A stretch of 64,000 nucleotides of DNA from JACMLD01 sp047602295. Lineage in GTDB: Bacteria > Bacteroidota > Bacteroidia > Chitinophagales > Chitinophagaceae. Made by a program: the position numbers and the translations under genes. The notes below the pieces were generated by a model. That model was not told the DNA's origin. It did not search any database and was given only the letters and a program-made list of their open reading frames with translations. Location: the NCBI GenBank assembly GCA_047602295.1, contig JASGHP010000001.1:5518001-5582000 (forward strand), given 5' to 3'. Positions 53,149 to 62,784 of the stretch are shown here, in pieces (the stretch's first letter is position 1; each line of letters begins with the position of its first letter).

Positions 53149-54699
53149 TCAATAGCCAGGGTTCTGTGTATATAGGCCTGGCGAGGCATCAATTTGAGTT
53201 TGTGGTACCGGGTAAATAATGTAATTGGCGGTTACCGGGTTTATTTTCTTCAGCGCTGCATCTTCAACTGCTATCCATGCATTCATAATAGTAAGCAGGT
53301 TACCACTTCGCTGCAAATCAAACCAGCGTTGTCCTTCACTTGCAAATTCTCTTCTGCGTTCCTCCAGCAACTGCGCTTTTGTTACTCCTGTTAATGCAGC
53401 CAGGCCAGCCCTTGCTCTTACCTGGTTAACAATTCCATCTACATCTGTTGCCTGTGATCCTGGTGCACCGTTCAACACACATTCTGCTTTGCTCATCAGC
53501 ACATCTGTGTATCTTATCGCAATAAAATTCATGGCCCAATCGAAACGACTGTTTGAAGCCGGTGCTTTTGTAGTATCTAAATATTTTCTGAAAAAAGGTT
53601 TCGTTTCACTGCCATAAGCTGCTGTATGTACAAATGGGGCTTTGCGTGTATCAGTTGTACCATAAGATGCAATAAGATCATTTGATACAGATGGCGTACC
53701 CAATGCACCACTGGTAGAAGGATTCCCATATGCATTGAAATAAGTCTGTGGCACCAATTGCCATGGAAATGTAGCACCCAGCACAGGATTTTGCCCGGTA
53801 ATATTCATTACATCAAAGATGGCTTCTTTATTAGTGCTGGGGCTTTGATTGCTATAAGAGAAAATGCCAGTTGCGGGCACCGGAAAAGAATAAACAGCCG
53901 GATTAAAAACAAAACCTCCATTGGTAATAATGTCTTGCAATAAAGGCAATGCCAAAGTCCATTCAGTTAAACCCAATCCGGGTCCTTCTATACCATACGT
54001 TGGTCCGGAGCGGGTCATATAAACTTTTGCCAATGTTGCTTCTGCCGCGTATTTAGAAGCCCTGCCTATATCTGTTGCAGTATAGGACGGAAATGTGCCA
54101 CCAAAATTTGCTGGCAAATTTGCTATGGCAAACTGAAGGTCTGCAATGATCAATGTATAAATATCTGTTACAGGAGAGCGACCTATTTTATTTGCTTCAT
54201 CAGCGGTAAGTGTATGATCAATCAGCGGCACTTTACCATAATATCTTACCAGGTCGAAGTAAAAAAACGCACGCAAAAATTTAGCTTCCGCAGTTAACCT
54301 GGTTGCCAATGCCGCAGAGCCAACAAAACTGGCATTCTTTGCAACTTGTTCTATAACAGTGTTAGCCCTGAATATGCCGTTAAAATCTGCACTCCATCCT
54401 TCTTCAACATATACATTGGGTGCTATTCCTTTTGCAAAATTATTTATAGGATCAGGATCACGACCAACATCATTGGTTGGATAAATATTATCTGATCTTA
54501 CTTCTGAAAGAAAAAGCAACCTGTCCGGATAACCTCTTAATGAATTGTAGGCCGCATTAATTGCTTGTATAAAATCACTGGGTTGCTGATAAAACGTAAC
54601 AGTGGTTGCCGATGAGATGGGCACCTGTTGCAAATCTTTAGTGCAGGAGGCCACAAAGAAGCCAACCAATATAATTACAATGAAAGATACTTTTTTCAT
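53149..54699 (-). CDS. SusD/RagB-family glycan-binding lipoprotein
   Basis: 516 residues. Lipoprotein signal MKKVSFIVIILVGFFVASC with lipobox Cys19, so surface-anchored after export. SusD features: the N-terminal helix after the Cys (TKDLQQVPISSATTVTFYQQ), TPR-like helices around AKFLRAFFYFDLVRYYGKVP, and the C-terminal helix ending QLLEERRREFASEGQRWFDL then the PVPQTQIDASPGLYTQNPGY end. SusD proteins capture oligosaccharides as a lid on their SusC partner. The gene follows susC by 19 bases. Glycan specificity unknown. Confidence 0.92.
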   Translation of the reverse strand: MKKVSFIVIILVGFFVASCTKDLQQVPISSATTVTFYQQPSDFIQAINAAYNSLRGYPDRLLFLSEVRSDNIYPTNDVGRDPDPINNFAKGIAPNVYVEEGWSADFNGIFRANTVIEQVAKNASFVGSAALATRLTAEAKFLRAFFYFDLVRYYGKVPLIDHTLTADEANKIGRSPVTDIYTLIIADLQFAIANLPANFGGTFPSYTATDIGRASKYAAEATLAKVYMTRSGPTYGIEGPGLGLTEWTLALPLLQDIITNGGFVFNPAVYSFPVPATGIFSYSNQSPSTNKEAIFDVMNITGQNPVLGATFPWQLVPQTYFNAYGNPSTSGALGTPSVSNDLIASYGTTDTRKAPFVHTAAYGSETKPFFRKYLDTTKAPASNSRFDWAMNFIAIRYTDVLMSKAECVLNGAPGSQATDVDGIVNQVRARAGLAALTGVTKAQLLEERRREFASEGQRWFDLQRSGNLLTIMNAWIAVEDAALKKINPVTANYIIYPVPQTQIDASPGLYTQNPGY

Positions 54700-54718
54700 T
54701 TTAAAAAAATTAGACTAA

Positions 54719-57700
54719 TTAAAAAGTAAAGTTTACGCCTACTACGAGTGCTTTGGGCAATGGTATGCCACCATAATCTCCTGCTGCAGGAAATGCGCTA
54801 TTAGAACTTGAACTGGTGTTAACAGCATCAGGGTTTAAACCATTGATGTATTTATCGTGACCAAAAAAGTTTTCAAGCGTGATGTATAGCCTTGCACCCT
54901 GCAAAAAATTCTTTTTAATTACCGTCTTCAGGTTATATCCCAAAGTAATGTCTCTTACACGGACATAATCGGATGAGTATAAATTGTCCGTTGCGGAAGT
55001 AATAGGGCTGTAATAATTTGAGTAAGTCTTACCAAATCTTCCATCTCCCTGGTCAGTAGGCGATTTCCACCTGTTTACAAAAGTAGCAGTATGGTTATCA
55101 GATTTTCCTTGCCCTGGACGGTTAATCGCTCTTCCCAATTCTGAATAGATAGAACCACCCCATTGGCCCTGCACCAACACCGTTAGATCAAATCCTTTAT
55201 ACCTGAAAGTATTAGTGATGCCGTATGTGTAATCCGGATTTGGATGCCCTACTATTACTTTATCAGCTTCACTTATCACACCGTCACCATTTGTATCCTG
55301 GTATTTTAAATCACCTTCCTGTTCGTTTCCGTAGCGGGCCACATTTTTAGCGATGTCGTCCTTTGTTAAGAAACCAATGGTTTGCAAAACATAAATACTA
55401 TTTAGTGGAGAGCCAACACGCAGGATTTGATCGGTAACGTTATTACCCTGTGGTATAATAATCTGGCTTTGGCCGGGAGCCAGTGCCTCTATCTTATTGG
55501 TGTTATGCGTTAAAACGATAGAAGTGTTCCATTGAAATTTACCTACTATATTTCGGGTATTTAATTCAAGTTCTTCTCCTACGTTTCTTACTGAACCGAT
55601 GTTGCTGAGATATGACGCAAATCCGGTGGCTTCCGGAACCTGGACATTCAGCAACAGATCGGTATTCAATTTATTATAGTAATCGAAAGAGCCTGTAATG
55701 CGGTTATTGAATAACCCAAAATCAAATCCAAAATCATAGGTCTGCGATTTTTCCCATTTTAAATCAGGATTAGCCAATACTGTTGGCGTTTGTCCAATCA
55801 CTGCGGCAGCTGTTGTTCCTAAAACATACCCGGCAGATCCAATAGTGGCAGCCCATGGATAATCATTGGGCAAATTGTTATTACCATTTACACCGTATGT
55901 TGCCCGCAGTTTCAGATCGCTAATCACAGGTATCGCTTTCATAAATTTCTCATCACTGGCTACCCATTTCAAAGATGCTGAAGGGAATATACCATATTGA
56001 TTATTGATGCCAAACCTGGAAGAACCATCTCTGCGAATACTTCCACTTAAAAAATATTTGTCTTTAAATCCGTATTGCAAACGACCGAAGTAAGAAATCA
56101 ATACACTTTGGGTTGCACCATTTGTACCTGCACCTGTGTTAAGAACAACTGCAGACGCTGCGTTGATAGTTTGTATTGCAGCACTTGTATAACCGCCGCT
56201 TGAGTTAATTGAAACCCTGTCTAAACGATCCCAGTTGTAGGCATATCCCGCCAGCAGGTTCAAAGAGTGATCTTTTTTAAATACGGTATTGTAAGTAAGT
56301 GTGTTTTCATTTACAAATGTTTGCCGTCTGTAACTGCTGTACGAGCCGCTTGTATTGGCAAGCAGGTTGTTTGCACCGGTAAAAATTCTTGGGTTTACAT
56401 CGGCAGCTCCGTTCACTCCTTTCACACCCTGACCGGCTAGCTGGTAAGGCACATAGGTAGTTGAAATGTTGTCCGTATTGTCGAGGTTGACAGAAGTTCT
56501 AAAACTAAGCCCGTTTAAAATTTGCCACTCTCCATAAATAGTGCCCAACGTGCGGTATCGTTTGGTGGTACCCAGGCTTAACATTAACCTTCCATAAGGA
56601 TTGATGGAGTTGCTATACAGGTACACCAAATTCTTTCCAACGTTTGGATAGAGGCCCATGGTATCTTCCTGAACGGGTGATTGACTTAGTATCTGGTGAA
56701 AAATATTATTCTGTCCGTCAACGCCTGGGTCTTGTGTTATTGAAAAAGTGGGTGCAATATTGATCCCAAATTTTAATTTTTTAGAAGCATTGATATCTAA
56801 ATTAGCGCGGAGTGAATATGCCTTGTAACCAACATTTTTTACGAAGCTTTCCTGGTTTGCATAGTTGCCAGACATAAAATATTTCACTACATCTGAGCCA
56901 CCGCCAACAGAAACTTCATAGTTCTGCATATTTCCTTTTCTTTCAATGGCATCCTGCCAGTCTATAAATGACAAACCCGGATGTCCGGGCATAGTCCACC
57001 GGGGATCAAGAATATAGTTTGCGTTAAAAAGTCCGCCATTTTTTGCAAGCCTCGTAGCCTGGTCGTCATTTGCAGTGGCGCCTGTAGATGCAAATTGTGT
57101 TACATATTGTGCGTTGATTACTTCTGTGGCATTATCAATCCATTGCTGACCATTCATCATAGCCAGTTTTTTTGATGCCTGGTTATAACCCGTGTAGACA
57201 TTGACGCCAACTTTTGGTTTTCCAGACTGACCGCGTTTGGTAGTTATCAAAACTACTCCGTTAGATGCCCTGGAACCATAAATAGCAGCAGCTGCAGCAT
57301 CTTTCAGTACTTCTATACTTTCAATATCATTGGGATTAATATTATCCAATGGGTTGCCGGTTGAAAAACTACCATTGCCTGTATTGCTGGAATTGGGCGT
57401 TAACGGAAACCCATCAATTACATACAATGGTTCATTGCCACCACTGATCGATCCCGAACCACGTACCTGTATACTAAATGCCTTACCAGGAATACCAGTA
57501 TTCTGTTTTACGTTTACACCTGCCAGCTGCCCAACCAATGCCTGGTCTACGCGGGTGATTGCCCTTTCATCAAAGTTTTCATTTTTTAATCTGCTTACAG
57601 CACCAGTTACGCTTTTCTTCTTTTGCGATCCATAACCAATCACTATAACATCGTCAAGCGATTTATTATCTTTTTTCATTCTTATCACCAAACCGTCTGC

Positions 57701-57964
57701 AATTGCTACAGTTTGTGTGGAATAACCTACTGAGCTGATTTCAATTTTTTTTCCTTTACCTGCCCCGGGAAGCGAGATAGAAAAACTTCCCGTTTCATCT
57801 GTGCTGGTGCCTTTGTTAGAGCCTTGCACCGTTACGTTTGCGTTGGGGACTCCCTGGCCGGTGGTTTGATCTACTACCCTACCTTTAAATTGCCGATCCT
57901 GCGCACGTATGCTGATTGAAAAAATCAGCAGCGGCATCAATAATAGTGTAATGTACTTTTTCAT
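54719..57964 (-). CDS. SusC/RagA-family TonB-dependent outer membrane transporter
   Basis: 1081 residues. Signal peptide 1-21 (LLLMPLLIFSISIRAQ), a carboxypeptidase-regulatory-like beta-sandwich (about 24-105, FKGRVVDQTTGQGVPNANVT), a TonB box region (DDVIVIGYG), plug domain (about 115-225, including RVDQALVGQLAGVNV and the SusC tag SIEVLKDAAAAAIYGSRASN), then a 22-stranded barrel ending in LPKALVVGVNFTF. It imports glycan fragments across the outer membrane with energy from TonB. No ECF sigma/anti-sigma pair or hybrid two-component regulator is next to it. Preceded by 548 bp without a gene, where its promoter should be. Confidence 0.95.
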   Translation of the reverse strand: MKKYITLLLMPLLIFSISIRAQDRQFKGRVVDQTTGQGVPNANVTVQGSNKGTSTDETGSFSISLPGAGKGKKIEISSVGYSTQTVAIADGLVIRMKKDNKSLDDVIVIGYGSQKKKSVTGAVSRLKNENFDERAITRVDQALVGQLAGVNVKQNTGIPGKAFSIQVRGSGSISGGNEPLYVIDGFPLTPNSSNTGNGSFSTGNPLDNINPNDIESIEVLKDAAAAAIYGSRASNGVVLITTKRGQSGKPKVGVNVYTGYNQASKKLAMMNGQQWIDNATEVINAQYVTQFASTGATANDDQATRLAKNGGLFNANYILDPRWTMPGHPGLSFIDWQDAIERKGNMQNYEVSVGGGSDVVKYFMSGNYANQESFVKNVGYKAYSLRANLDINASKKLKFGINIAPTFSITQDPGVDGQNNIFHQILSQSPVQEDTMGLYPNVGKNLVYLYSNSINPYGRLMLSLGTTKRYRTLGTIYGEWQILNGLSFRTSVNLDNTDNISTTYVPYQLAGQGVKGVNGAADVNPRIFTGANNLLANTSGSYSSYRRQTFVNENTLTYNTVFKKDHSLNLLAGYAYNWDRLDRVSINSSGGYTSAAIQTINAASAVVLNTGAGTNGATQSVLISYFGRLQYGFKDKYFLSGSIRRDGSSRFGINNQYGIFPSASLKWVASDEKFMKAIPVISDLKLRATYGVNGNNNLPNDYPWAATIGSAGYVLGTTAAAVIGQTPTVLANPDLKWEKSQTYDFGFDFGLFNNRITGSFDYYNKLNTDLLLNVQVPEATGFASYLSNIGSVRNVGEELELNTRNIVGKFQWNTSIVLTHNTNKIEALAPGQSQIIIPQGNNVTDQILRVGSPLNSIYVLQTIGFLTKDDIAKNVARYGNEQEGDLKYQDTNGDGVISEADKVIVGHPNPDYTYGITNTFRYKGFDLTVLVQGQWGGSIYSELGRAINRPGQGKSDNHTATFVNRWKSPTDQGDGRFGKTYSNYYSPITSATDNLYSSDYVRVRDITLGYNLKTVIKKNFLQGARLYITLENFFGHDKYINGLNPDAVNTSSSSNSAFPAAGDYGGIPLPKALVVGVNFTF

Positions 57965-58512
57965 ATGCGTTGTTTTGTTATCCGCTGAATGACCGGGGAG
58001 AAGTTAACTGCAGCACTGCATGCAAACACCAGTGATAGCATTTGCGCAGAAGTAAAAATTCCTTAACTTATTATTGGGGGAATTATAAAAAAGACAATAG
58101 CGTCTTGAGCAGTTGTTTGAAATATATTCATCCGGCAATTAGTTTACAATCTTAATTAAATGTAAACCTGCGATAATTTTCAACCATCCCGATCTGTACT
58201 GCTCAATAAAAAAGATGAAGTAAAATATTCAAACTACTTCTTAATTGCAATAAGAAGTTTTTAAAAGAATATAAAATTGCTAGAGAGAAACAATATTATA
58301 TTAACTCATTGATATACTATTTTGATATTTATATCTTAAAGAGGCAAAATTTCTCATGGAACATTTGCGAATTCTTTTTACCAAAACGTAAAATAAGAAT
58401 GAAATATTTTTTTTCAGTCAATCATCTTGCTTAACCTAAATAATCATTTTCTTGTATTATTTTCTCAACGAAGCATTAAACCATTCAAGAAGAAATGTCA
58501 CACCTAAATATA
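57965..58512. promoter_or_regulatory. 548-bp intergenic region upstream of susC
   Basis: AT-rich, no supported gene. I saw no match to TTTG-N19-TAnnTTTG or to the sigma-54 pattern on the minus strand, and no inverted repeat longer than about seven bases that stood out. It must contain the susC promoter unless transcription reads through from the upstream glycosidase gene. Confidence 0.3.
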
Positions 58513-60651
58513 CTATGGCAATTTTTTTAAGCCTTCCCATTTTACTTTCCATTTGCCATCATTTGGAAAACCAGTGTTTGTGCTTTTATCTGCATCAGCA
58601 CCTGCACACATTAATGCAACGGCGTTTAGCACACCTCCATTGCCTGGCAAATAAATTGTAAGGCGATCGTCCTGGTAATTATGCCCATTCACTAAATAGG
58701 TATTGGTTTTAATCGGCATCAGTAAACTTTCCACTGCTTTATCTGGCATATGCAGTCTTGTTGCAGTCATTGCAGTTAGTGGAAAATCCCAACCCCAGGT
58801 ATCATTCCAATGCCATATCTTCCATACAAGGTTGAAAGTATTTTTCATTACAGCAGTATCTAGTCCATTTGCTGTTGGCAAAGAACTATAAGCACCCAAT
58901 ACAGCCGGATGATCTTTAAGATAGCGTTCGTTGGTATAACAGTCAGGTGTGCTCTCTGTAACCAGGTATACACCATTGGCTTGTGGCAGCGGTGCAAGTT
59001 TATCTATTATCTCATCCCATTTCTTTTTGCGTGTTAAGCCTGCACGCAAGCGCCATTGTTGTGCTGTTTGTAAAGCCCAACTCCAATAACAAAGTTCATA
59101 TGTGGGATTGAATGTTTGCAAGGGATCAAAACATTCCTGTGCAGGTATAAGCCCTTTGCCTAAATTGTATTTTCCGGTTTGCACATTATAACTTGGAAAC
59201 GAAGTCATGAAATCTGCTGTAGCAAAAACCAGTTCTTTATACTTTTTAATGATGGCATTATTATGCGCATTGCGATACAGCATCTCCGCCATATAAATAA
59301 AGTGCGGTTGCTGCCAGATTAAAAAAGCACCTACAGAAGAGGGCGATTCATCGCCTGCATGGTCTGTCATTTTTTGCCAGCGCAATCCATCAAACCCTTG
59401 CCGCTTCGCAATGGCTTTCGCTTTATCAGCCACCCTAAAATACCAATCAAGGCTTCTCTCCAATAATTGCGGCCTTCCCCATTGCGCATAATGCACCGCA
59501 TGCCACCAATGCATTTCCAAATGTGGTTTGCCATACCAGCTATTATAAGTCAATCCTGTTTCCTGCGGTGGAAAAGCAGATGAACATTGTATTTTGGTAA
59601 GGTATTGAGACAGCACCACCCTTCTTTCAATTTCAAATGCACGTTTATCTGTGCAGGCACTAAAATCTACAGCAGCACCACTTTGCCAGAATGCAAGCCA
59701 TTGATTAATACTATTGGTTTTTGTCTGCACAAATGTTGGAATAATAGTTGGAGGCTTCTCTGAAAAAGCGCAAGACATTTCAAACACATCATTCATAGCA
59801 GAAGGTAAAACCAAAAAATAATTTGCTGCTTTTTGTTTAATAGATGGTTTGGCAGATGCGTTTAATGAAACATAGTATACTGTACTGTCAATTATTCTTT
59901 TGATTGAAGCAGTATTACCTTTTTGCGTAAGTGTGCTAATGTGTTTGCTGCTATCATCTAACCAATTATTGCCTGCATCTTTAAACTGGCTGTTAGGGTA
60001 AGGGAAACGTATCCTTATAAATAATCGTCTTTCTTTTATTAATGGCGATTGGATCTGAAACACCACTGCATCCTGTTGCTGATGCCCAACAGTAATAACA
60101 TTCACCGGAACATCTTCTACAGTAAATGAGCTGCTGATAACGCCTGTCCACAAATCCAATTGCTGATGAATGTTTTTGATATCGTTAATGCCTGCACCCG
60201 TTCCATCTTTCTTTTTTATTTCAAGACCGATATTGCCTAATTGCAAACGATGCGGGTTTACCCTAAAATATTCCACTGCGTTTTTTGCCTCGGGCTCTTT
60301 TCCCTGAACCGTGTAAGAGATTTTGCGCCCTTCTAATTCATATGTTTTTTGCGCCTGTTCTATGCGCAGATTTTCTGCATTAGGAAAGCTATGCCAGCCC
60401 CATTCTGATTGTGTGCCCAGCGGAACGCCTTTTGCATAATCATCCGGGAAACTCTGCATACCCGTTACATCTACCGTAAAAGCAAAACTGCCATTGCCAA
60501 CTGAAAGGGACGATAAAGAATCAAACTGTGTATTAATAACATTGTGTCTTTGCACTACAGCATGCCTGTTGATTTTTTGCTGCGCATTTGTATCAATAGT
60601 AAAAGCAATTAATGCCAACAAGAAAATCAATATCCAGGCTTTTCTGTACAT
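58513..60651 (-). CDS. secreted six-hairpin-type glycosidase of uncertain family
   Basis: 712 residues. Signal peptide 1-23 (ILIFLLALIAFTIDTNAQ). An N-terminal beta-sandwich (about 25-330; LSSLSVGNGSFAFTVDVTG, GVPLGTQSEWGWHSFP) precedes an (alpha/alpha)6-like region (about 345-690) with HLEMHWWHAVHYAQWGRPQL, DESPSSVGAFLIWQQPHFIY, PTYELCYWSWALQTAQQW and WGWDFPLTAMTATRL. The two-part layout resembles GH65/GH95-type clan enzymes, where a glycine-rich GNG motif and acidic residues after the fourth helix pair act in catalysis; Glu in the PTYELCYW loop or Glu/Asp in TDHAGDESPS are candidates. I cannot assign a CAZy family with confidence. It sits between GH39 and SusC, 548 bp from the latter. Confidence 0.6.
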   Translation of the reverse strand: MYRKAWILIFLLALIAFTIDTNAQQKINRHAVVQRHNVINTQFDSLSSLSVGNGSFAFTVDVTGMQSFPDDYAKGVPLGTQSEWGWHSFPNAENLRIEQAQKTYELEGRKISYTVQGKEPEAKNAVEYFRVNPHRLQLGNIGLEIKKKDGTGAGINDIKNIHQQLDLWTGVISSSFTVEDVPVNVITVGHQQQDAVVFQIQSPLIKERRLFIRIRFPYPNSQFKDAGNNWLDDSSKHISTLTQKGNTASIKRIIDSTVYYVSLNASAKPSIKQKAANYFLVLPSAMNDVFEMSCAFSEKPPTIIPTFVQTKTNSINQWLAFWQSGAAVDFSACTDKRAFEIERRVVLSQYLTKIQCSSAFPPQETGLTYNSWYGKPHLEMHWWHAVHYAQWGRPQLLERSLDWYFRVADKAKAIAKRQGFDGLRWQKMTDHAGDESPSSVGAFLIWQQPHFIYMAEMLYRNAHNNAIIKKYKELVFATADFMTSFPSYNVQTGKYNLGKGLIPAQECFDPLQTFNPTYELCYWSWALQTAQQWRLRAGLTRKKKWDEIIDKLAPLPQANGVYLVTESTPDCYTNERYLKDHPAVLGAYSSLPTANGLDTAVMKNTFNLVWKIWHWNDTWGWDFPLTAMTATRLHMPDKAVESLLMPIKTNTYLVNGHNYQDDRLTIYLPGNGGVLNAVALMCAGADADKSTNTGFPNDGKWKVKWEGLKKLP

Positions 60652-60725
60652 CTTATGATATTAAGTTTAGCAAATTTTATGAGCCAGGTATTGAAAGTTC
60701 TATTAAGCATCATTATCCAGCTTAT

Positions 60726-60771
60726 ACCGACGGGCTATACCCATCGGTAGTATATTACGCCCTTTCAGGGC
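60726..60771 (-). repeat. REP-like double-hairpin element
   Basis: Two adjacent hairpins: ACCGACGGG (60726-60734) with CCCATCGGT (60740-60748), one G.U on the minus strand, and GCCCT-TTC-AGGGC (60759-60771). The pattern (GYxxAC stem, then GCCCTTTCAGGGC) resembles intergenic palindromes common in Bacteroidota genomes and linked elsewhere to REP-associated tyrosine transposases. Lies between the six-hairpin and GH39 genes and could also act as a terminator. Confidence 0.6.
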
Positions 60772-60809
60772 TTACCGCAATACTGGAATGTTGATTCAAT
60801 TTATTTTAC

Positions 60810-62504
60810 CTACCAATCAATCTTCAACAATGCAACAGACTGTCTTGGTAAGCTTACGTGATATTTTAAAACTCCGCTCTGTACATTTTGTTTTACAGGC
60901 TTGCCAATCGTTTGCAGTTGTCCTGCTTTTTCAAGTGTTGCTATTTGCTGTGCAGTAGGTTGTGCAGGTGAGCCCATCTTTTTCCAAACCTCATAAGAAT
61001 TGCTGTGATCCTTATCTATTCTGTATTGAGTAATAGTAGCCTGTTTCGCTTTTACATCTTTGCACTCTACCAAAACATTCTCTGCTGCACCGGTTGTATC
61101 ATCATCGTGGTAATTCCACAACATCACCGCTATATTATTATTGCCCGCAGATGCCATAGCGCCTACATCGTTACCTGCCCGCACACTGGAATCTCGAACA
61201 GTTAAGAAAGAATACATTTTATTACCCGCTACAGGCAACATCTTTCCTTTCATCATGCCAAACATGCGAAATACATTCAGTACAGGTTTGTCAACACCGT
61301 TTGTAGCTAAATCGCGATAGCCATAAAACCAGGGCTGGTTCTCAAATTCAAAAGACCAGGATACTGCACCAAGAAAATTTACTTTGTGATATGCTGCCAG
61401 CAAATACTTTCTTGCAAAAGAAGCAGCAGTATAAGAAGAGTACATCGTTCCATTGCGATATGCATTCTCCGGGTTGGTAGCCATGCCGCAAGCTGCACAA
61501 CCTTCCGGATCACTTTCACCAATAATTATAGGAAGGTCTTTGTATTTTTCAGTAGCGGCTACAATAGAGAACCCCGAAGAGATATCACGCAACTGCGTAC
61601 CCATATTCATACGCACATGATTGTTTACAAGACGCGGTGCACCTTTTGCATGAAAGGCAATAAAGTCTAAAGATGTCCCAATCTTACCGGTCACATTATT
61701 GGTGTCGCTGCTACAATGCTTTAAAAAGAATTGCAAAAACTCCGCAGCACCTTTTCCTGATGGCCCTGTTACATGCGGGCCTCCTACTTTTGCTGTAGGC
61801 AATGCACGTTTCACCGCATCAGCAGAATAGTCATACAGTTTGCAATACTCTTGCACCGTTCCTTTCCAGTAGCCATTACCGCCATTGGGTTCATTCCATA
61901 ATTCCCAATACCAGCTTTCTACTTCTGTTTTACCATAGCGTTCAACACAATGCTTTACCCATTGATAAATCAGTTCACCCCATTTGCTATAATCTTTTGG
62001 TGGATATGCCCAGCCTGTGAAAATATATTTATAATCCTGCCCGGGTTGCCAGTGATGCTGGTATGGCTCCGGATGTGTAGACAATGCTTCCGGCATAAAA
62101 CCCATTTGCGCCAACGGCTTCATACCGCGTTGCACATAAGTATCAAAAATAGAATCAGTGATATGCCAGTTGTAAATTGGTTTGCCATTGGCATCTTCTG
62201 TATATGCGTTGGTAGAACCCCATTTCAATGCAGGCGTTCCATCACCAGTGGTGAGCAGGTTGTGTGCACGCACATGTACCGGCACCGGGCTTAATGCAGC
62301 AATCTCCGACAATAATTTTTTTCCATCCTTCATGTAAGTATAGTTTGGCTCGTCATAACCAAACCATGCCCATACAGGTTTCATATCTCCAAGATTGGAA
62401 CCTGCATTTACTTCAATGTAAGCAGTATCATTTGCCGATTGCGCAGTTGCGATGTAACTGCAAACAAAGCAAATCAGGCTAACAAAACAAATTTTCTTTA
62501 GCAT
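60810..62504 (-). CDS. glycoside hydrolase family 39-like secreted enzyme
   Basis: 564 residues from the ATG at 62502-62504; a TTG two codons earlier is the longer alternative. Signal peptide (MLKKICFVSLICFVCSYIATAQ). TIM-barrel motifs of GH39: FGYDEPNYTYMKDGKK, RAHNLLTTGDG, WYWELWNEPNGG with acid/base Glu near residue 205, and PIIIGESDPEGC with probable nucleophile Glu near residue 326. A small beta-sandwich closes the protein. GH39 includes beta-xylosidase, alpha-L-iduronidase and arabinopyranosidase-like activities, so sugar specificity is open. A palindrome and inverted repeats lie just upstream. Confidence 0.83.
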   Translation of the reverse strand: MLKKICFVSLICFVCSYIATAQSANDTAYIEVNAGSNLGDMKPVWAWFGYDEPNYTYMKDGKKLLSEIAALSPVPVHVRAHNLLTTGDGTPALKWGSTNAYTEDANGKPIYNWHITDSIFDTYVQRGMKPLAQMGFMPEALSTHPEPYQHHWQPGQDYKYIFTGWAYPPKDYSKWGELIYQWVKHCVERYGKTEVESWYWELWNEPNGGNGYWKGTVQEYCKLYDYSADAVKRALPTAKVGGPHVTGPSGKGAAEFLQFFLKHCSSDTNNVTGKIGTSLDFIAFHAKGAPRLVNNHVRMNMGTQLRDISSGFSIVAATEKYKDLPIIIGESDPEGCAACGMATNPENAYRNGTMYSSYTAASFARKYLLAAYHKVNFLGAVSWSFEFENQPWFYGYRDLATNGVDKPVLNVFRMFGMMKGKMLPVAGNKMYSFLTVRDSSVRAGNDVGAMASAGNNNIAVMLWNYHDDDTTGAAENVLVECKDVKAKQATITQYRIDKDHSNSYEVWKKMGSPAQPTAQQIATLEKAGQLQTIGKPVKQNVQSGVLKYHVSLPRQSVALLKIDW

Positions 62505-62541
62505 TAGCAATTGTTATAAGAAGTGCTGAAATATTTTGTCA

Positions 62542-62557
62542 ACGTGCGTACGCACGT
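62542..62557. promoter_or_regulatory. 16-bp perfect palindrome, candidate operator
   Basis: ACGTGCGTACGCACGT is an exact palindrome centred on GTAC, 38 bases upstream of the GH39 start. Its GC content is far above the surrounding AT-rich spacer. Size and symmetry suit a LacI- or GntR-type repressor site. No other copy was noticed in the window. Confidence 0.5.
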
Positions 62558-62565
62558 ATCCAATG

Positions 62566-62753
62566 GAACGCAGATTATCATGATTGAGCAGATAAATACA
62601 GATTTATTTTCTCCATTAGGTAAAACGAGTCCATATTTAATGCTTTCAGGTGATAAATCTATATTTAACAGTCTGCTTCAATATGCAATCGCATTCAATA
62701 TCTCAAAAAATTAAATATCCCTTAAATCCATTCAATCATGACAATCTGCGTTC
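62566..62753. repeat. 22-bp imperfect terminal inverted repeats flanking 144 bp
   Basis: GAACGCAGATTATCATGATTGA (62566-62587, given here in full as the defining arm of the element in two parts: GAACGCAGATT and ATCATGATTGA) matches in reverse complement 62732-62753 with one mismatch (21 of 22). The arms resemble the dispersed ATCTGCGTTC-type intergenic repeats common in environmental bacterial genomes. The 144 bp between them have no convincing gene. Possible MITE-like or REP-type element. Confidence 0.6.
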
Positions 62754-62784
62754 TATCATCGTATCAAAAGAATGCGCTTATGGT

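Noticed and set aside
62523..62714. 63-residue plus-strand frame between the PUL genes
   Set aside because: It runs through the palindrome and one arm of the inverted repeat, has no protein-like features, and has no neighbour in its direction.
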